Assembly: GCA_018343915.1 (NCBI GenBank)
Contig: JABRWF010000006.1
Coordinates: 310,001-374,000, forward strand
Origin: Agroathelia rolfsii
Taxonomy: Eukaryota > Basidiomycota > Agaricomycetes > Amylocorticiales > Amylocorticiaceae
Reading direction: 5' to 3'
DNA length: 64,000 nucleotides
The notes under the pieces were generated by a model. The model ran no database searches. It worked only from the letters and a program-made list of their open reading frames with translations, and had not been told where the DNA came from. Made by a program: the position numbers and the translations under genes. Positions 43,868-56,231 of this stretch are shown here, piece by piece; the first letter of the stretch is position 1; the number at the start of each line of letters is the position of its first letter.

Positions 43868-46487
43868 TCAAGGCTTGGTCACAATATCCAAATTACTGGC
43901 CGCGTTCAACACGGCTTTTAATCCCGACGCCGTAATGTCGTTATCTGCCGACACACCCCACGCAGCCGCACGCTTCTTGCCGGATTGCTCATACACAAGC
44001 TCGACATATGACGCGGCGCGTACACCGGAGCCCTCACCAATCGAATGCTCCGAGTACTCCCTAATGGTGAGCTTACCCTCGATATGTGGGTGCAGCGCCG
44101 ATAAGAGCGCCGATAACGGTCCGTTCCCCTCCCCACTGAGCTCGCGCACAACGTTGCCGACGATAAACTCTCCCGTGAGCCTGCTGGCCGCCTCGACATG
44201 CTCCATCTTGTACTTCTTCATCGCAAAACTGCCCGGCTCAACGAGATCGTACCCGTACGCGTCCTGGAAGAGCTTCGCCAGTGCACCGTGTGAGATCTCC
44301 GTCTTTCCTGTGTCTTTTGCGTGTCGCTGGACAACCTCGAAGAATGTGGATTGCAGACGGCGTGGCATCTCGAGCTCGAGCGAGTTGACGATCGCCGAGG
44401 CGACGTCTGCCTGGCCCGAGTTGGCTCCGAAACCGACCGTGAGCGACAGCTCTGGCAGAGCGCGATCGCCAATCGCACTGTTGACGGCGCTCAGCACGGC
44501 GCGTAAGCCTGAGCCCGCAATGTCTGTGGCAAGGCCGACACCCCACCAGGACTGCGTGGATTTTCGCGTGTCCTTGATAGTGGCCTCGTTAGCGACGATC
44601 TCGACATACGAGGCTGCTTTGGCCTCCTTGCCCTCGTCAACAGTGTGCTCTGAGTAGTCGCGGATGGTGAAATCGATCTTCAAGTTCGTGCGTAGCGCAT
44701 CGAGCAGAGCGGATAAAGGTCCGTTGCCGTCACCACGGATGACACGCACGACGCCATCAACAGAGATTGTACCGTCAAACCGCCTACGCTCGTCCGACGC
44801 GTCGTCCGAATCCTCCGGGTTCGTGTTCAGGTTATCTGCCGGCTCGGAGGAGATTTTGAAAGAGCGCAAAACGAGGCGGCCTTCGTACTTGCTACCACCA
44901 AAGTGGTACGTCCGGCGGAAGGCAGTGGTGATATCTTCTACCGTCATCTCTCGTGCCTCACGGTCGGAAATGGCTTGGATGACCTGGTAGAACGAGATCT
45001 GCATGCGCCGTGGCAAGTCCAAACGGAGATGCTCCTTGACGAGGTAAGCGATACCGCCCTTGCCCGATTGCGAGTTGACACGGATGATAGCCTCGTATGA
45101 GCATCCAATATCATCAGGGTCAATAGGCAAATATGGAATATCCCAGTATTGGTTTTCCCCACGCTCCAAATTCTGGGTGTGTCGGATTTTCTGGGCTTCG
45201 AAGCCCTTTTTGATGGCGTCCTGGTGTGAGCCAGAGAAGGCGGTGAAAACGAGTTCGCCGGCGTATGGATGCCGAGGGTGGATGGGTATATCGTTGCATT
45301 GGGTGACGACGTCAATAACTTCCTGGATGTCGCTGAAGTCGAGACCGGGCGATATGCCCTGGGTATAAAGGTTGAGGGCAAGGTTAACGAGGTCAACGTT
45401 ACCGGTACGCTCTCCGTTACCAAACAGGCATCCCTCGACACGGTCAGCACCCGCAAGACAGGCCAGCTCTGCAGCTGCTGTGCTGGTGCCTTTACAGCGC
45501 TTTCAGCATCATGTTCGTTAACTATTGAACGGTTCATCTTACCTCGATCATTATGTGGGTGCAAGCTAACGATAATTTTTTCTCGCTCCGAGATCTTGGT
45601 GCAGAAGTTTTCAATCTAATTTCAAGTTAGAAGTTAGCTTTATGATTTATGAAGGGGAAGACTACTAACCAAGTCAGCATAGTGATTTGGGGGGCCGATC
45701 TCAACTGTTGCAGGCAAGTTGAAGATGATACGATCCTCGCCTTCGCCTGCTTTTCCCCAAGCAGCTTTGACTGCCTCGCACACCTCGATGGCAAAGTCTG
45801 GCTCAGCCTGGGAGAACGTCTCGGGGCTGTATTCATATTTAAACTGGGTACCATACTTGGCCGAGTATTCGTCGACCAGCTGCCGAACAAGCTTTGTATG
45901 GCTCGCGGCAAGCTCGACAGTCTCTGCTTGGCTGTTGCGGAATACAACGTCTCGGAAGCAGGGGCAGATAGCGTTGTACATATGAATGATCGCCTTCTTG
46001 GCGCCTGCCATAGCTTCAAATGTTCGTCGAATGAGATCTTCTCGTGCAGGAGTGAGAACCTGAGTGCAATAATATACTTTCAGCATATGTATTCTTCTTG
46101 TAATCAGTCTTGTAGAATCCACCTCACCTGAACCCACACATCGTCTGGGATGTGTTTCTCCGTGATCAACTTGCGTACAAAGTCAAAATCAGTGTCGCTC
46201 GCAGCGGGGTAGGCGACCTCGATCTGCTTTAGGCCACACTTGATCAGCTGCTTGAAAAACAGCGTCTTTTGTGGGATTGTCATAGGGTTGGCCAGGGCCT
46301 GGTTCCCATCTCGCAAGTCAGTGGACAGCCAAATCGGCGGCTTGGAAAATGTTCTCGAGGGCCATTGCCTATTTGGCAGATGGAGAGGGGTGTACGGCTT
46401 GTACTTTTTCGAGGGCTCTGATCTGAGGGCTATAGGTATAAGCAAGATTCACAAAGTCTTCATCTTGGATACGCACAACATAGGCAT
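43868..46487 (-). CDS. LEU4: 2-isopropylmalate synthase, 796 aa, with duplicated C-terminal regulatory domain
   Basis: It catalyses acetyl-CoA plus 2-ketoisovalerate to 2-isopropylmalate, the first committed step of leucine synthesis. Exons: 46487-46477, 46422-46128, 46059-45670, 45615-45543, 45489-43868 (2391 nt). The 11-nt first exon gives an MPML start followed by SEPSKKYKP, as in fungal homologues. Catalytic motifs are [11 protein letters not shown], the metal-binding HPHNDRG and GNGERTGN. After the subdomain [10 protein letters not shown]...LPRRMQ (about 392-427) comes a LeuA dimer/regulatory domain (about 493-600, [21 protein letters not shown]). Both are then repeated as MPRRLQ (about 611-648) and [14 protein letters not shown] ... 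REYSEHS (about 697-790). Yeast Leu4 has one regulatory domain. No targeting presequence is evident. It is divergent from glutamyl-tRNA synthetase. Confidence 0.93.
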
Positions 46488-46673
46488 ATTGGAGGTGGTG
46501 GTACAGGGGAAAGAAAGTGGTAGTGGGATGCATGGCCAATTAGACTGGAATGCACTGCACGAGTCATCGGACATTCATCCGAAGTCATCCAAAATTTGGC
46601 ACAGCCACGCCATTATCATCGTCACTGCTACTAGTACACTGCTCTAACAGCCTGAGATCTCTGGTAACACATC
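46488..46673. promoter_or_regulatory. Shared promoter of LEU4 (-) and glutamyl-tRNA synthetase (+)
   Basis: The two starts are only 186 bp apart. GAGTCA (46561-46566), the reverse of TGACTC, is one base short of the Gcn4/CPC-1 site TGACTCA. Gcn4-type control of amino-acid biosynthesis and tRNA synthetase genes is well known in fungi, but the site here is imperfect and its role is inference. Confidence 0.45.
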
Positions 46674-49482
46674 ATGGCGAACACTCTCACAATATCGCCC
46701 AAAAATACACCATTCCCGTATGCTGCAGTCGCCACGGCAGCATACACCTCCAAGGCAGAGGTGGTATACGACGATGCGGCCACCACGGCGACGCTAGATC
46801 TTGACGGCACCCGTCTTACTGATGAGGCTGAAATCGTGACTGCCCTAGCGCAAGCTGGAGGCGTAGCCAACGATAGTGCCAAGGTGAGGATAACACCTCT
46901 TGAGATATTCTTCTTGTTAAATATTTATGTTTTCAAGGCACCTGCTTATTTTGCACTGGCCAAATCTCTACCCACAATCACCTCATTCCCAGAGATCGTA
47001 GCTGCTCTGGATTCGTTGGACGATTATCTTACGTTCAGAACGTTCTTGATTGGCCACGATATCACATCAGCAGACTTGATCTTGTACGGAGCCATCAAGG
47101 GTATGTATACATCATTCGTCATTGGCGCCCTCAATTCTTGACAAAAATTTCTTGATCGTGTCCAGGCAATATCAAAATCCTTGGTCTGCTCAAGAACAAT
47201 GCTCACCCCCATCTCCTACGATGGTTCTCCCACATAGACTCGCTCGAGAGTACACAGGCGGCGTTGACAGCTCTGGCGGAGGCCAAGGCACATAAGCTCA
47301 GAACAAACAGGACTGCAGCTGGCTTTGCTCTGGGACTACAAGGTGCTAAGGAGGGCGAGGTTGTTACCCGCTTTCCTCCTGAGCCCAGTGGATACCTGCA
47401 CATCGGTCACGCTAAAGCAGCGATGCTTAATCAGTACTTTGCGAAGATGTACAATGGCAAGCTGCTGATTCGATTTGACGATACAAACCCCACAAAAGAG
47501 AGGGTGAGCAATATATATTACCATTCATAAATATCATCTCAACAGAATATATGCGCCCAGACCGAGTTCGAGGAGACCATCCTCGAAGATTTAGCCCTTC
47601 TCGATATTCACGGCGACAGAGTGACGCATACATCAGATTATTTCGACACCCTCTACGAACTCGCAGTCAAACTTATCAAGTCCGGCAAGGCCTATGCAGA
47701 TGACACTGAGCAAATGCAGGTTCGTAGATAATCCGTCCTTATCTTCCAAGGAAGCGTCGATCTGAGCCTTGATCTGTGTATATTTGTCATAGATGAGGCA
47801 AGAGCGTATGGACGGCATTGCCTCTAAGCACCGTGACGACTCGGTCGAGGACAATCTCGCGCACTTCGAGGAGATGAAGACTGGCTCGGTCGAGGGTCTC
47901 CGATGGTGTCTGCGTGCCAAGATGAGTGTTGACAACCCGAACAAGGCGTTGCGCGATCCCGTCATCTACAGGTGTAATGTGACGAGCCATCATCGTACCG
48001 GGTTTGTTCCCACTTCTTGTGAGAGTGTGATCGGCACGACGCTCATGACACTTGTTCAGCGATAAATGGAAGATCTATCCAACCTATGATTTTGCATGCC
48101 CCGTCGTGGACTCACTTGAGGGTGTAACACATGCACTCAGGACAAACGAGTACCGCGATAGAAATCCTCAGTACCAGTGGATGATTGAGGCTTTGGGGAT
48201 CCGGGCTGTGAATATCTGGGACTTTAGGTTCGTGTAGTTAACCAGACTTATGATGTTTGAATGTATTGCTGATCCTACTTTGACATTAGTCGTCTCAACT
48301 TTATCTACACGCTTCTGTCTAAGCGTAAGCTCCATTGGTTCGTTGACCAGGGTCTTGTTAAGGGATGGGACGATCCTCGTTTCCCTACCGTCCGTGGTAA
48401 GTACCAAACATTTCGTAAGAGATGAAGAGCTTTTCCACTTAAATGCGAATAGGCATCCGTCGACGAGGATTGACCGTTGAGGCGCTACGCCAGTTCATGC
48501 TTGCCCAAGGCCCATCCCAGGCGGTCGTGTCGCTCGAATGGGACTCTATCTGGGCGCTCAACAAAAAGGTCATTGATCCGGTCGCTCCGCGCTTCTGGGC
48601 TATTGTCAAGGAGAAGATGTGAGTGAATGCCTAAATATGCTTTGAGGCTAAAGATTAATATGATGTTGATAGTGTCCCCGTCACTCTGTCAGGCGGCCCC
48701 ACTACGCCCGAGATCAAGGTTCTGCCCAAGCACAAGAAGAACGCTGATGTAGGCGAGAAGAAGACTGTGTGCACGTCGACGATCTTTGTTGAGCAGGAGG
48801 ATGCAGCCTCGTTTGAGGACCAGGAAGAGGTTAGGAAATCGATGTTGATTCTTGATGTTCACTTTTACTCATCGCTCTATTTCATCAGATCACCCTCATG
48901 GACTGGGGTAACGCCATCGTCCGTTCCAAGACCGTCGACGCGTCGGGCACTGTCATCGCCATCGAGGCTGAGCTCAACCTCGAGGGCGATTTCCGCAAGA
49001 CAAAGAAAAAGATTACCTGGCTTGCGCAGCCGACCGCGGAACATACGCTGCCTGCTGTGACGCTGTACGACTACGACTACCTCATCACAAAGAAGAAGCT
49101 CGAGGAGAATGACGACGTCAAGGACTTTGTCACGCCCGTGACCGAGTTCAAGGATGAGGCATTTGCGGACGCCAACGTGCGTGAGGTGAAGAAGGGCGAT
49201 ATTATTCAGTTCGAAAGAAAAGGATATTACATTTGCGATCGTGCCGACGGGGACGGATTTGATTTTATTCGCATTCCTGATGGCAAGGCTGCGAGCTTGG
49301 CTAGCAAGGCAGGCGTGCCATCGACGACAGCGGCGGCAGCAGCGGCAATTCCTGCTGCGAAGAACGTGTCTATCCCTGTGGATACAAAGATGTACAAGGT
49401 CGACGAGGTCTATGGCGAGGGCGAGCTGGTGCCGAAGGTGGAGACCAAAATGTACAAGGTAGACAATGTGTATGCTTCATGA
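46674..49482 (+). CDS. GUS1: Cytosolic glutamyl-tRNA synthetase, 756 aa, ten exons
   Basis: It attaches glutamate to tRNA-Glu in the cytosol. Exons: 46674-46883, 46938-47100, 47166-47503, 47561-47719, 47793-48001, 48060-48227, 48290-48396, 48453-48618, 48673-48829, 48889-49482 (2271 nt). The acceptor of exon 4 could alternatively be 15 nt upstream. Residues 1-180 form the GST-like N-terminal domain typical of eukaryotic GluRS. The class I motifs are [15 protein letters not shown] (HIGH) and LLSKRKL (KMSKS-like). The anticodon-binding beta-barrels follow. The C-terminus ends in two copies of a TKMYKVD element (positions near 49385 and 49445). The start was chosen as the first ATG giving the GST-like domain. 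Confidence 0.94.
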
Positions 49483-49927
49483 TTCCTTTCACACGGCGCA
49501 GAGATACAGAAGATAAAAGGCCTTGTAGAGTACAAAATGTACCATGACAATGACAACATGAAGAAATGAAACCCATTAGTCTATTCGTGAAAGATGCAAT
49601 GAAAGATGCGGAGATTGAACCGACGTTGTTCCCGTTGCACCATGACCTTCGCGTCCTTGGAGCATCAATCAATTCATATCTCTAGCCGCATCATTGGTTC
49701 AGACACAGATGCCCATTTTAAGCCTCTTGTAGATCCTCTTTCATTGTTAACCCCATGCGCAATGGAAGATGTGCCACATTTTACAACGCGATAAAAGCGT
49801 GGTGGTCCCCTTTTTGATACACAGCATCCATGTACTTCTGGGCCGAAGCCGACACTGCAATATTTATTTGAGGCGCTTGAGCCGAAGTCGTAATCCATCT
49901 TCCTCAGATCGTTCACCCATTTCCGCG
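49483..49927. other. Intergenic region, glutamyl-tRNA synthetase to ATPase 1
   Basis: Non-coding DNA holding the 3' flank of the synthetase and the promoter of the first ATPase gene. No repeat or RNA gene seen. No clear TATA box assigned. Confidence 0.5.
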
Positions 49928-52726
49928 ATGTCTTCTGTCCCAATCTCTAATAATTTACAAAAGCCAGACCCCGAGGATGAACTTATTGGACAAGCGGTGT
50001 CCACTGATGATAACGAAAAGAGAACCAAAGACCACAACACTATCACGGCTCCAATCATCACACAAGATGTATTTCGCATTCTCGGGGAAACAGTATATCC
50101 ACAAAAAGCATTATATGGTCAAGTGTTATCTCAGAGCTTGCACGGGACTAGCGAACCAGAGCAGCCCCGTTTTTCCAAGGTTTACATCAACTCGAACACA
50201 CCATTTAGTGCAGTCATTTGTGGCGTCCAGGTGCAAGAGTTTCTTTCATTGAATGGACCCCGTTTCTGACCAAGCTTAAAAACATCTAGGGATCAGGAAA
50301 AAGTCATTCTACTTCTACTTTACTCGAGAGTTGCCTCATCAAGGACCCTCGGCTTGGATCGCTTCCAGAGCCGTTGAGTGGCTTGCTGTAAGAATACCGT
50401 GGATTGTTTTTTCTTTTTGGTATATTTATCATATGAACAGATTTCACTTTGATACTGCCGCAGGCGGAGGAAACGTTCAACCCTGTGAAGCAGCATACTT
50501 GTCGGCTCTTCATGCCGATCGTAAAGGAAGTGCAAATCCACCAGGCGTCACGGTTCTGGCATTGTAAGTAGTGCAAAGTAATATCTATCTGTAGTACACA
50601 TCTCACGATGACCTAGGCCCTCAAACATCGAGTCCATGAAACAAGTGTATGCCGGATTGCCTCAGGTTACCGTCAAGCCTTTGCACTTTTCACCGGATGA
50701 CATTAGTGGTGCTCGTCTTCTGGCAATGATGAAGGTGGATGAACATGCTCGTAATTAACCTTTTCTTGTACCTCTGTATTACACTAAACTGTGTTTTAGA
50801 GATGCCCTTATATATGGAATCCATTATGGCAATCCTGAGGTCCATGGAGGCACAGGGGCCCTTCAATTACGCTTTATTCCGGGAGAGGCTCAAGAAAGAG
50901 CAGTTTAATGGTGGACAAAAGGCTATGCTCAACATTCGTTTATCGATCCTTGACTCTTGTCTTGCCGGCGGGACATCTGAAAACTGTGTATCAAAGTATT
51001 TCAAGAAAGGAGAGCTTGTAATCGTTGAGTAAGTGCAAAAGTTACGTTATCTGAGATAGGTGTCTAGATCGGTTAACTCAACCCTGAACAGCCTCTCTTC
51101 GCCATATATGGATTCGGCGTCCGCATGTGGATTCTTTGACATCATCCTTGGGCTATTCATGGAAGCGAAGGTGGAAGCATCTGGGAAGCTAGTCGGTATA
51201 CCCCTGTTTTTTAATTTACCAATTGAAATACTGTGTTGACGTAACCCATTTACGCCAGTCCTTGACGAAGCACATAAGGTCAGTTTTAGCACAATTTACG
51301 TCCTTGCATGGATACCCAGACGTTGACTTTACGTCTAGTATCTATCCGATAAGGGAACTAGTTCCCATCTTACGGAGTCTCTGTTGAGTGTAATCCGACA
51401 GCAGAGGCATTTAGCTACGCGCGTTATTATCTCGACGCAGGAACCAACTGTGGTGCCCACTAAATTTCTTGAACTCTGTTCTTTTATCATTGCGCATCGT
51501 TTTTCTTCTCCCAAATGGCTTCGCCATCTTGCAGAGCATGTATTGGCCGCCGAGATGTCCATAGACAAGCTATTGTCAAAGGTAGGATCCTGTTTTGGCG
51601 CCATGATATTTATTGACTAACTTCCGCCTGAAGATTAGCTCTCTTGGGACAGGCGAGGCTGTCATGTTCTCACCCACTGGACTCTGCGTACAGCACGCGA
51701 CAGAATCAGAAGGAAATGGATGGTCTCAAGATTTGAGCGACCTTGCAACGAGTGACTCGGAAGAAACGGTCCCTACAATCAAGACAATTGGACAGGGTTA
51801 TCTAGTCGTCAGATCCAGGCTACGTGTTACACAGGATGGAGGACATTCAATGCTTGCTGTTCGAAACAATACCTTGTCATCCCGCCTTGGTCCTGTTTCG
51901 GTACAATACATGCCTGTGCAACAGCCCGCGCCAAGCTCAGCACTATTGAATGATCTACCTAATTTGCAAAACACCGTTTCCAGAACGTCCACTGTTGCTC
52001 TACATACACCAGCCTCAGGCGTAGTCGGATCGTTCGCTTCATCTTTAGGATCAAATTTTCCATCCACCTCAAATCCTACAGCTCCTATCGTAGACAAAGC
52101 GCCCGTTTTTTCGGCATTAAACATCATTACCAAACAATCAACAGTATTGCAACTGGTCAGTTTATTGGTTTTTTATTCTTTGCCCTTTCAACTGAAATAT
52201 AAATTTTCTTCAGATCGTTACACTTGTTAATTCGGCTCAGTCACAGGGCCTACTTCTTCAAGGATACAAGCCAGGTATCGCAATGCAGTCTCCTACCTCG
52301 ACTCTGTTTCATGGCTAAATGACGTTATTCATCCAGTGAGGAAAGTTGTTCACGCGCACAAAAAAACTGGTCCACAGAATGTAGCCCTTGTCGTCATCCC
52401 CTCTGACGCTGGAAAGCAAATGCACTCTGAAATTCCAAGCATGTGTCGCAGTTCAAAAAGGGCAAGTTATCGCTTCTTACAACGTTCTCCTTTTAAAATA
52501 TTGATTTCGCTCGTATCACAGGAGGTTCCTCTTATAATGTCGTATGAAACCAAGCAGTTTGATAACATTCCCAAATTGAACAAACCAGGTACGACTATTC
52601 AGTACCAACGACGGTAATCCATGTGCTTAATATAATATCAACTTGTCAGTGCAAGTGTTTGCTTTCTCTACAGGGGGCTCTGCGTCCTATCAAAAGCTCA
52701 TTGGTGAAATTGTGGCACGGCAATAA
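49928..52726 (+). CDS. HerA/FtsK-like P-loop ATPase, paralogue 1, 701 aa, 13 exons
   Basis: Exons: 49928-50230, 50290-50387, 50441-50563, 50617-50750, 50800-51028, 51092-51195, 51259-51278, 51339-51581, 51634-52155, 52214-52274, 52337-52461, 52522-52588, 52650-52726 (2106 nt). Walker A, GVQGSGKSHST, spans the first intron. A 20-nt exon carries the Walker B VLDEAHK, followed by YLSDKG. RQQRHLATRVIISTQEPTVVP resembles the sensor/Q motif of HerA/FtsK/VirD4 ATPases. After it comes a conserved FSSPKWLRHLAEHV stretch, a linker rich in Ser/Pro/Thr, and a small C-terminal domain ending GGSASYQKLIGEIVARQ. Bacterial relatives translocate or resect DNA. The function in fungi is unknown. The intron 52462-52521 uses a GC donor (GCAAGT). 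A close paralogue follows in tandem. Confidence 0.75.
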
Positions 52727-53402
52727 ATGGCGCCAAGATGCCTCCAAGATACTTCTTCATGTTCTGTCATGTTTTTGAAGTGGCTACGAACTTCAATCAG
52801 TGGCTATGTGGCGTATGGTATATAGAAGCTTCATCTAACAACTCGATATCTTGAACAATAAATTTTAAGCGCATATTAGTAAAACAATATCTAAGTACTG
52901 TATACATTGATGTAACATTTGACACAAACCAATTTTCATTGCGTAGAGAAATCACTACGAATAAGGTGTTGAGTTACCGCTGTGGACTGCGACACAACGA
53001 AAATAACATGACCCATGACTTTAACATGACTTTAACTTCCGACATGGTGTGATCGGAGAACCCGCTGCTTTCTATTATCAACCTGACATAATAACATTTG
53101 TCTGATGGATATCAACAATTAGTATTAGATTATTTAGTCACGAAAATTTCCCATTTTGGGCCTTATGAAGATCCGAGTCTTCTCCCATTAAGTGCTTGAT
53201 ACAATTGGGTCGATACATAACGGGAAACTTGAATAGTCCATGCTTGTGGACTCTAAATGCGATGATCCTTTTGGTGTTCGGCATAGCATGTGCGTGCTTA
53301 CTCGCCAAGCCAGGTCGAAAACGACATAAACATATCTGAGGGGTAGTAGCCTTAAAGGGTCCTTGTTACGTACCTCTCTCAGACTATATATCTACATCTC
53401 CA
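52727..53402. other. Spacer between the two tandem ATPase genes
   Basis: AT-rich non-coding DNA of 676 bp. No ORF, repeat or transposon fragment recognised. Confidence 0.55.
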
Positions 53403-56231
53403 ATGTCCTCTGCTACAGTATCTGGCGTCCAAGAACTTGATCCATAAAATGAGCTCATTGGTCAACCAGTGACGACTGATGACAACGATGAGAGAGCTAA
53501 AGATCATAACACCGTAACAGCACCTGTTATAACTCAAGATGTATTCCGCATACTTGGGGAAAACGTCTATCCACAAAAAGCATTATATGGCCAAGTGCTG
53601 TCTCAAAACTTGCATGAAACTAGCAAGGCGAAAAAGCCTCAATTTTCAAAGGTTTACGTCAATTCAAACACGCCATTTAGTGCAATAATTTGTGGTGTTC
53701 AGGTGGGCAAAATTCTCTAGTTGACTCAGAATGGATTATTATGTTTATGAACCGTTTTAAACACAAAGGGATCCGGAAAGAGTCACTCCACATCTGTCTT
53801 GCTTGAGAGCTGTCTCATCAGAGATCCTCGATTGGGATCGCTGCCAGAACCACTGAGCGGCTTGGTGTAAGGGAATCTTGAACAAACTTTTCGTCTTTCA
53901 TATGTTTATCAAACAAACAGATTTTACTTTGACACTGCTGCGGGCGGAGGCAATGTGCAACCCTGCGAAGCAGCATATCTTTCTGCGCTGCATCCTGACC
54001 GTAAAGGAAATGCAAAGCCTCCAGGCGTCACAGTCCTTGCCTTGTAAGAAGCCTAAATCATCATGTGCATTGCGTATCTTATCATGTTGCAGGCCTTCGA
54101 ATATCGAGTCTATGAAACAAGTGTATGCTGGATTACCACAAATTACAGTCAAGCCTTTGTACTTTTCACCGGATGATATTAGTGGCGTTCGTCTTCTGGC
54201 CATGATGAAGGTGGATGAACATGCACGTAAGTAAACTCGCATATCCTTCTGTATCATACTAAGCCATATTATAGAGATACCGTTATACATGGAATCCATT
54301 ATGGCAATCTTAAGGTCCATGGAGGCACAGGGTCCCTTCAACTATACTGTGTTTAGGGAATGCCTCCATAAACAAAAGTTTAATAGAGGACAAAAGGCCA
54401 TGCTTAACATCCGCTTATCTATTCTCGATTCCTGTCTCGACGGAGGGACATCCGATAATTGTGTATCCAAATATTTCAAGAAGGGAGAGCTGGTAATTAT
54501 AGAGTGAGTACTAATGTTACACGATTTAGAAAGCAAGCATTCAGCGTAACTTTTAACAGTCTTTCGTCTCCATTCATGGACCCGGCTTCCGCATGCGGAT
54601 TTTTTGACATTATTTTGGGATTGTTCATGGAGGCAAAGGTGGACGCCTCTGGGAAATTGATTGGTATGTAGTTGTTTCAATGCGTCACTTTATTGCTTTC
54701 CCTGACACCGTATGTTATATGAGTGCTTGACGAAGCCCACAAGGTTAGCCTATTGTGACTTAAATATATACCTCCTAGTCTAATCACCAGATATCTACCA
54801 GTATCTATCCGACAAGGGGTCTAGCACCCATCTTACAGAATCCCTACTGAGCGTGATCAGGCAGCAGAGGCATTTAGCCACTCGTGTCATCATCTCGACA
54901 CAGGAACCGACTGTTGTGCCTTCAAAATTTCTTGAGCTTTGCTCGTTCATCATTGCTCATCGCTTCTCTTCGCCAAAATGGCTCAAACATCTTGCTGAGC
55001 ACGTATATGCCGCTGAAATTTCGATGGACAAACTGCTTTTGAAGGCCTGTTTCTCCTCAGAGTACTGCAAGACCTTATCACTCAGTTTTGGCCGCAGATT
55101 AGCTCCCTTGGAGTAGGTGAGGCTATCATGTTCTCACCCACTGGGCTCTGCTCCAGTGTCAAACACGCAACAGAATCGGCAGAAGATGAGTGGCCCCAAG
55201 ATCATAGTGATGTCTGGGCCAGCGACTTGGAAGAATCAAGCTCTAACTCCACAATTAAGACGATCGGACAGGGCTATCTCATTGTTAGATCGAGGCTGCG
55301 CATCACACAAGACGGAGGACATTCGATACTGGCCGTTCGAAACAATGCAATGTCCTCTCGCCTTAGGCCTGTTCTGGTGCAGTATGTGCCAGCACAACAG
55401 CCTGAGCCAACTTCTACATCGGTTGTTTTATCTAAGCCCCAGGAGGTTATAGATACTTCAAAGTTACCAACCGCGTCGATTGCTAACATCACTGCACACG
55501 ATCTACTTCCAAACTTTGGCTCGATCGGCTCTTCTTCCATTCCTCCAAGTTCGCCCAGTATCAAACCGCCTTCTCCCAAGAGTTCCAAAAAAGCCAAGAA
55601 CAAACTACTTCCTAAGACTAGGTCTAGTGCCATTATCGTCGAATCAGCAAATCTGGAAGATGTTTGTTTTCAACCTAATTATTCTCATGTGTTTTAGCAG
55701 AGCATTAATGCCTATTTTTCTAGATCATTCAACTTATTGGTATAGCTGCGTCAAACGGCCTACTTCTTCAAAGCAAAAAGGCTGGTGTGTATATTTTTCT
55801 TTGCAACTCAAATAATACCATCGTAGAAAGCCGACGAATGTATTTCTTAGTGAGAAAATCAATCACCATGCGCAGACCCAATTCAGCAGCTCTTGTCATC
55901 GTTACTCATGATGCCGACCCTTTGATTGGCACAAGGATCATAAAAGCATGTAGCAATCATTGCCAACTAACTGTATATGTTCATTTATATCGAAGCGATT
56001 CCACGCTGATCTGATTCTTATGTTTTCTACAACAGACCATTCATCTTATACAATCGTTTTACCGTCAGAACTTCCAGTCTGTGAAACAATTAACTCAACC
56101 TGGTATGTACCTTGTTACAAAGGAGCGCAATCGTTCAACTCATTGTGATATATCGAGTGAATGCACTTGCTTTCTGCATCGGTGGACCTCAGCCATATCA
56201 GGATCTGATCCAGAAAATTGTGGAGAAATAA
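53403..56231 (+). pseudogene. HerA/FtsK-like P-loop ATPase, paralogue 2, probably non-functional
   Basis: The exon order follows paralogue 1 throughout. Conserved parts include ICGVQ then GSGKSHSTSVLL, FDTAAGGGNVQPCEAAYLSALH, LDEAHK, LSDKGSS, RQQRHLATRVIISTQEPTVVP and FSSPKWLKHLAEHV, ending IGGPQPYQDLIQKIVEK. Differences in coding parts are mostly conservative. Exon 1 from the matching ATG (53403) has TAA at codon 15 (53445-53447), where paralogue 1 has Glu, and no in-frame ATG follows in that exon. The intron at 55045-55097 has donor GCCTGT where paralogue 1 has GTAGGA. Alternative start use or an upstream exon could rescue it, so pseudogene status is likely, not proven. Confidence 0.65.

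Noticed and set aside
43875..44657. 260-codon plus-strand frame opposite LEU4
   Set aside because: Mirror frame of a GC-rich coding exon; the minus-strand protein has clear enzyme motifs.
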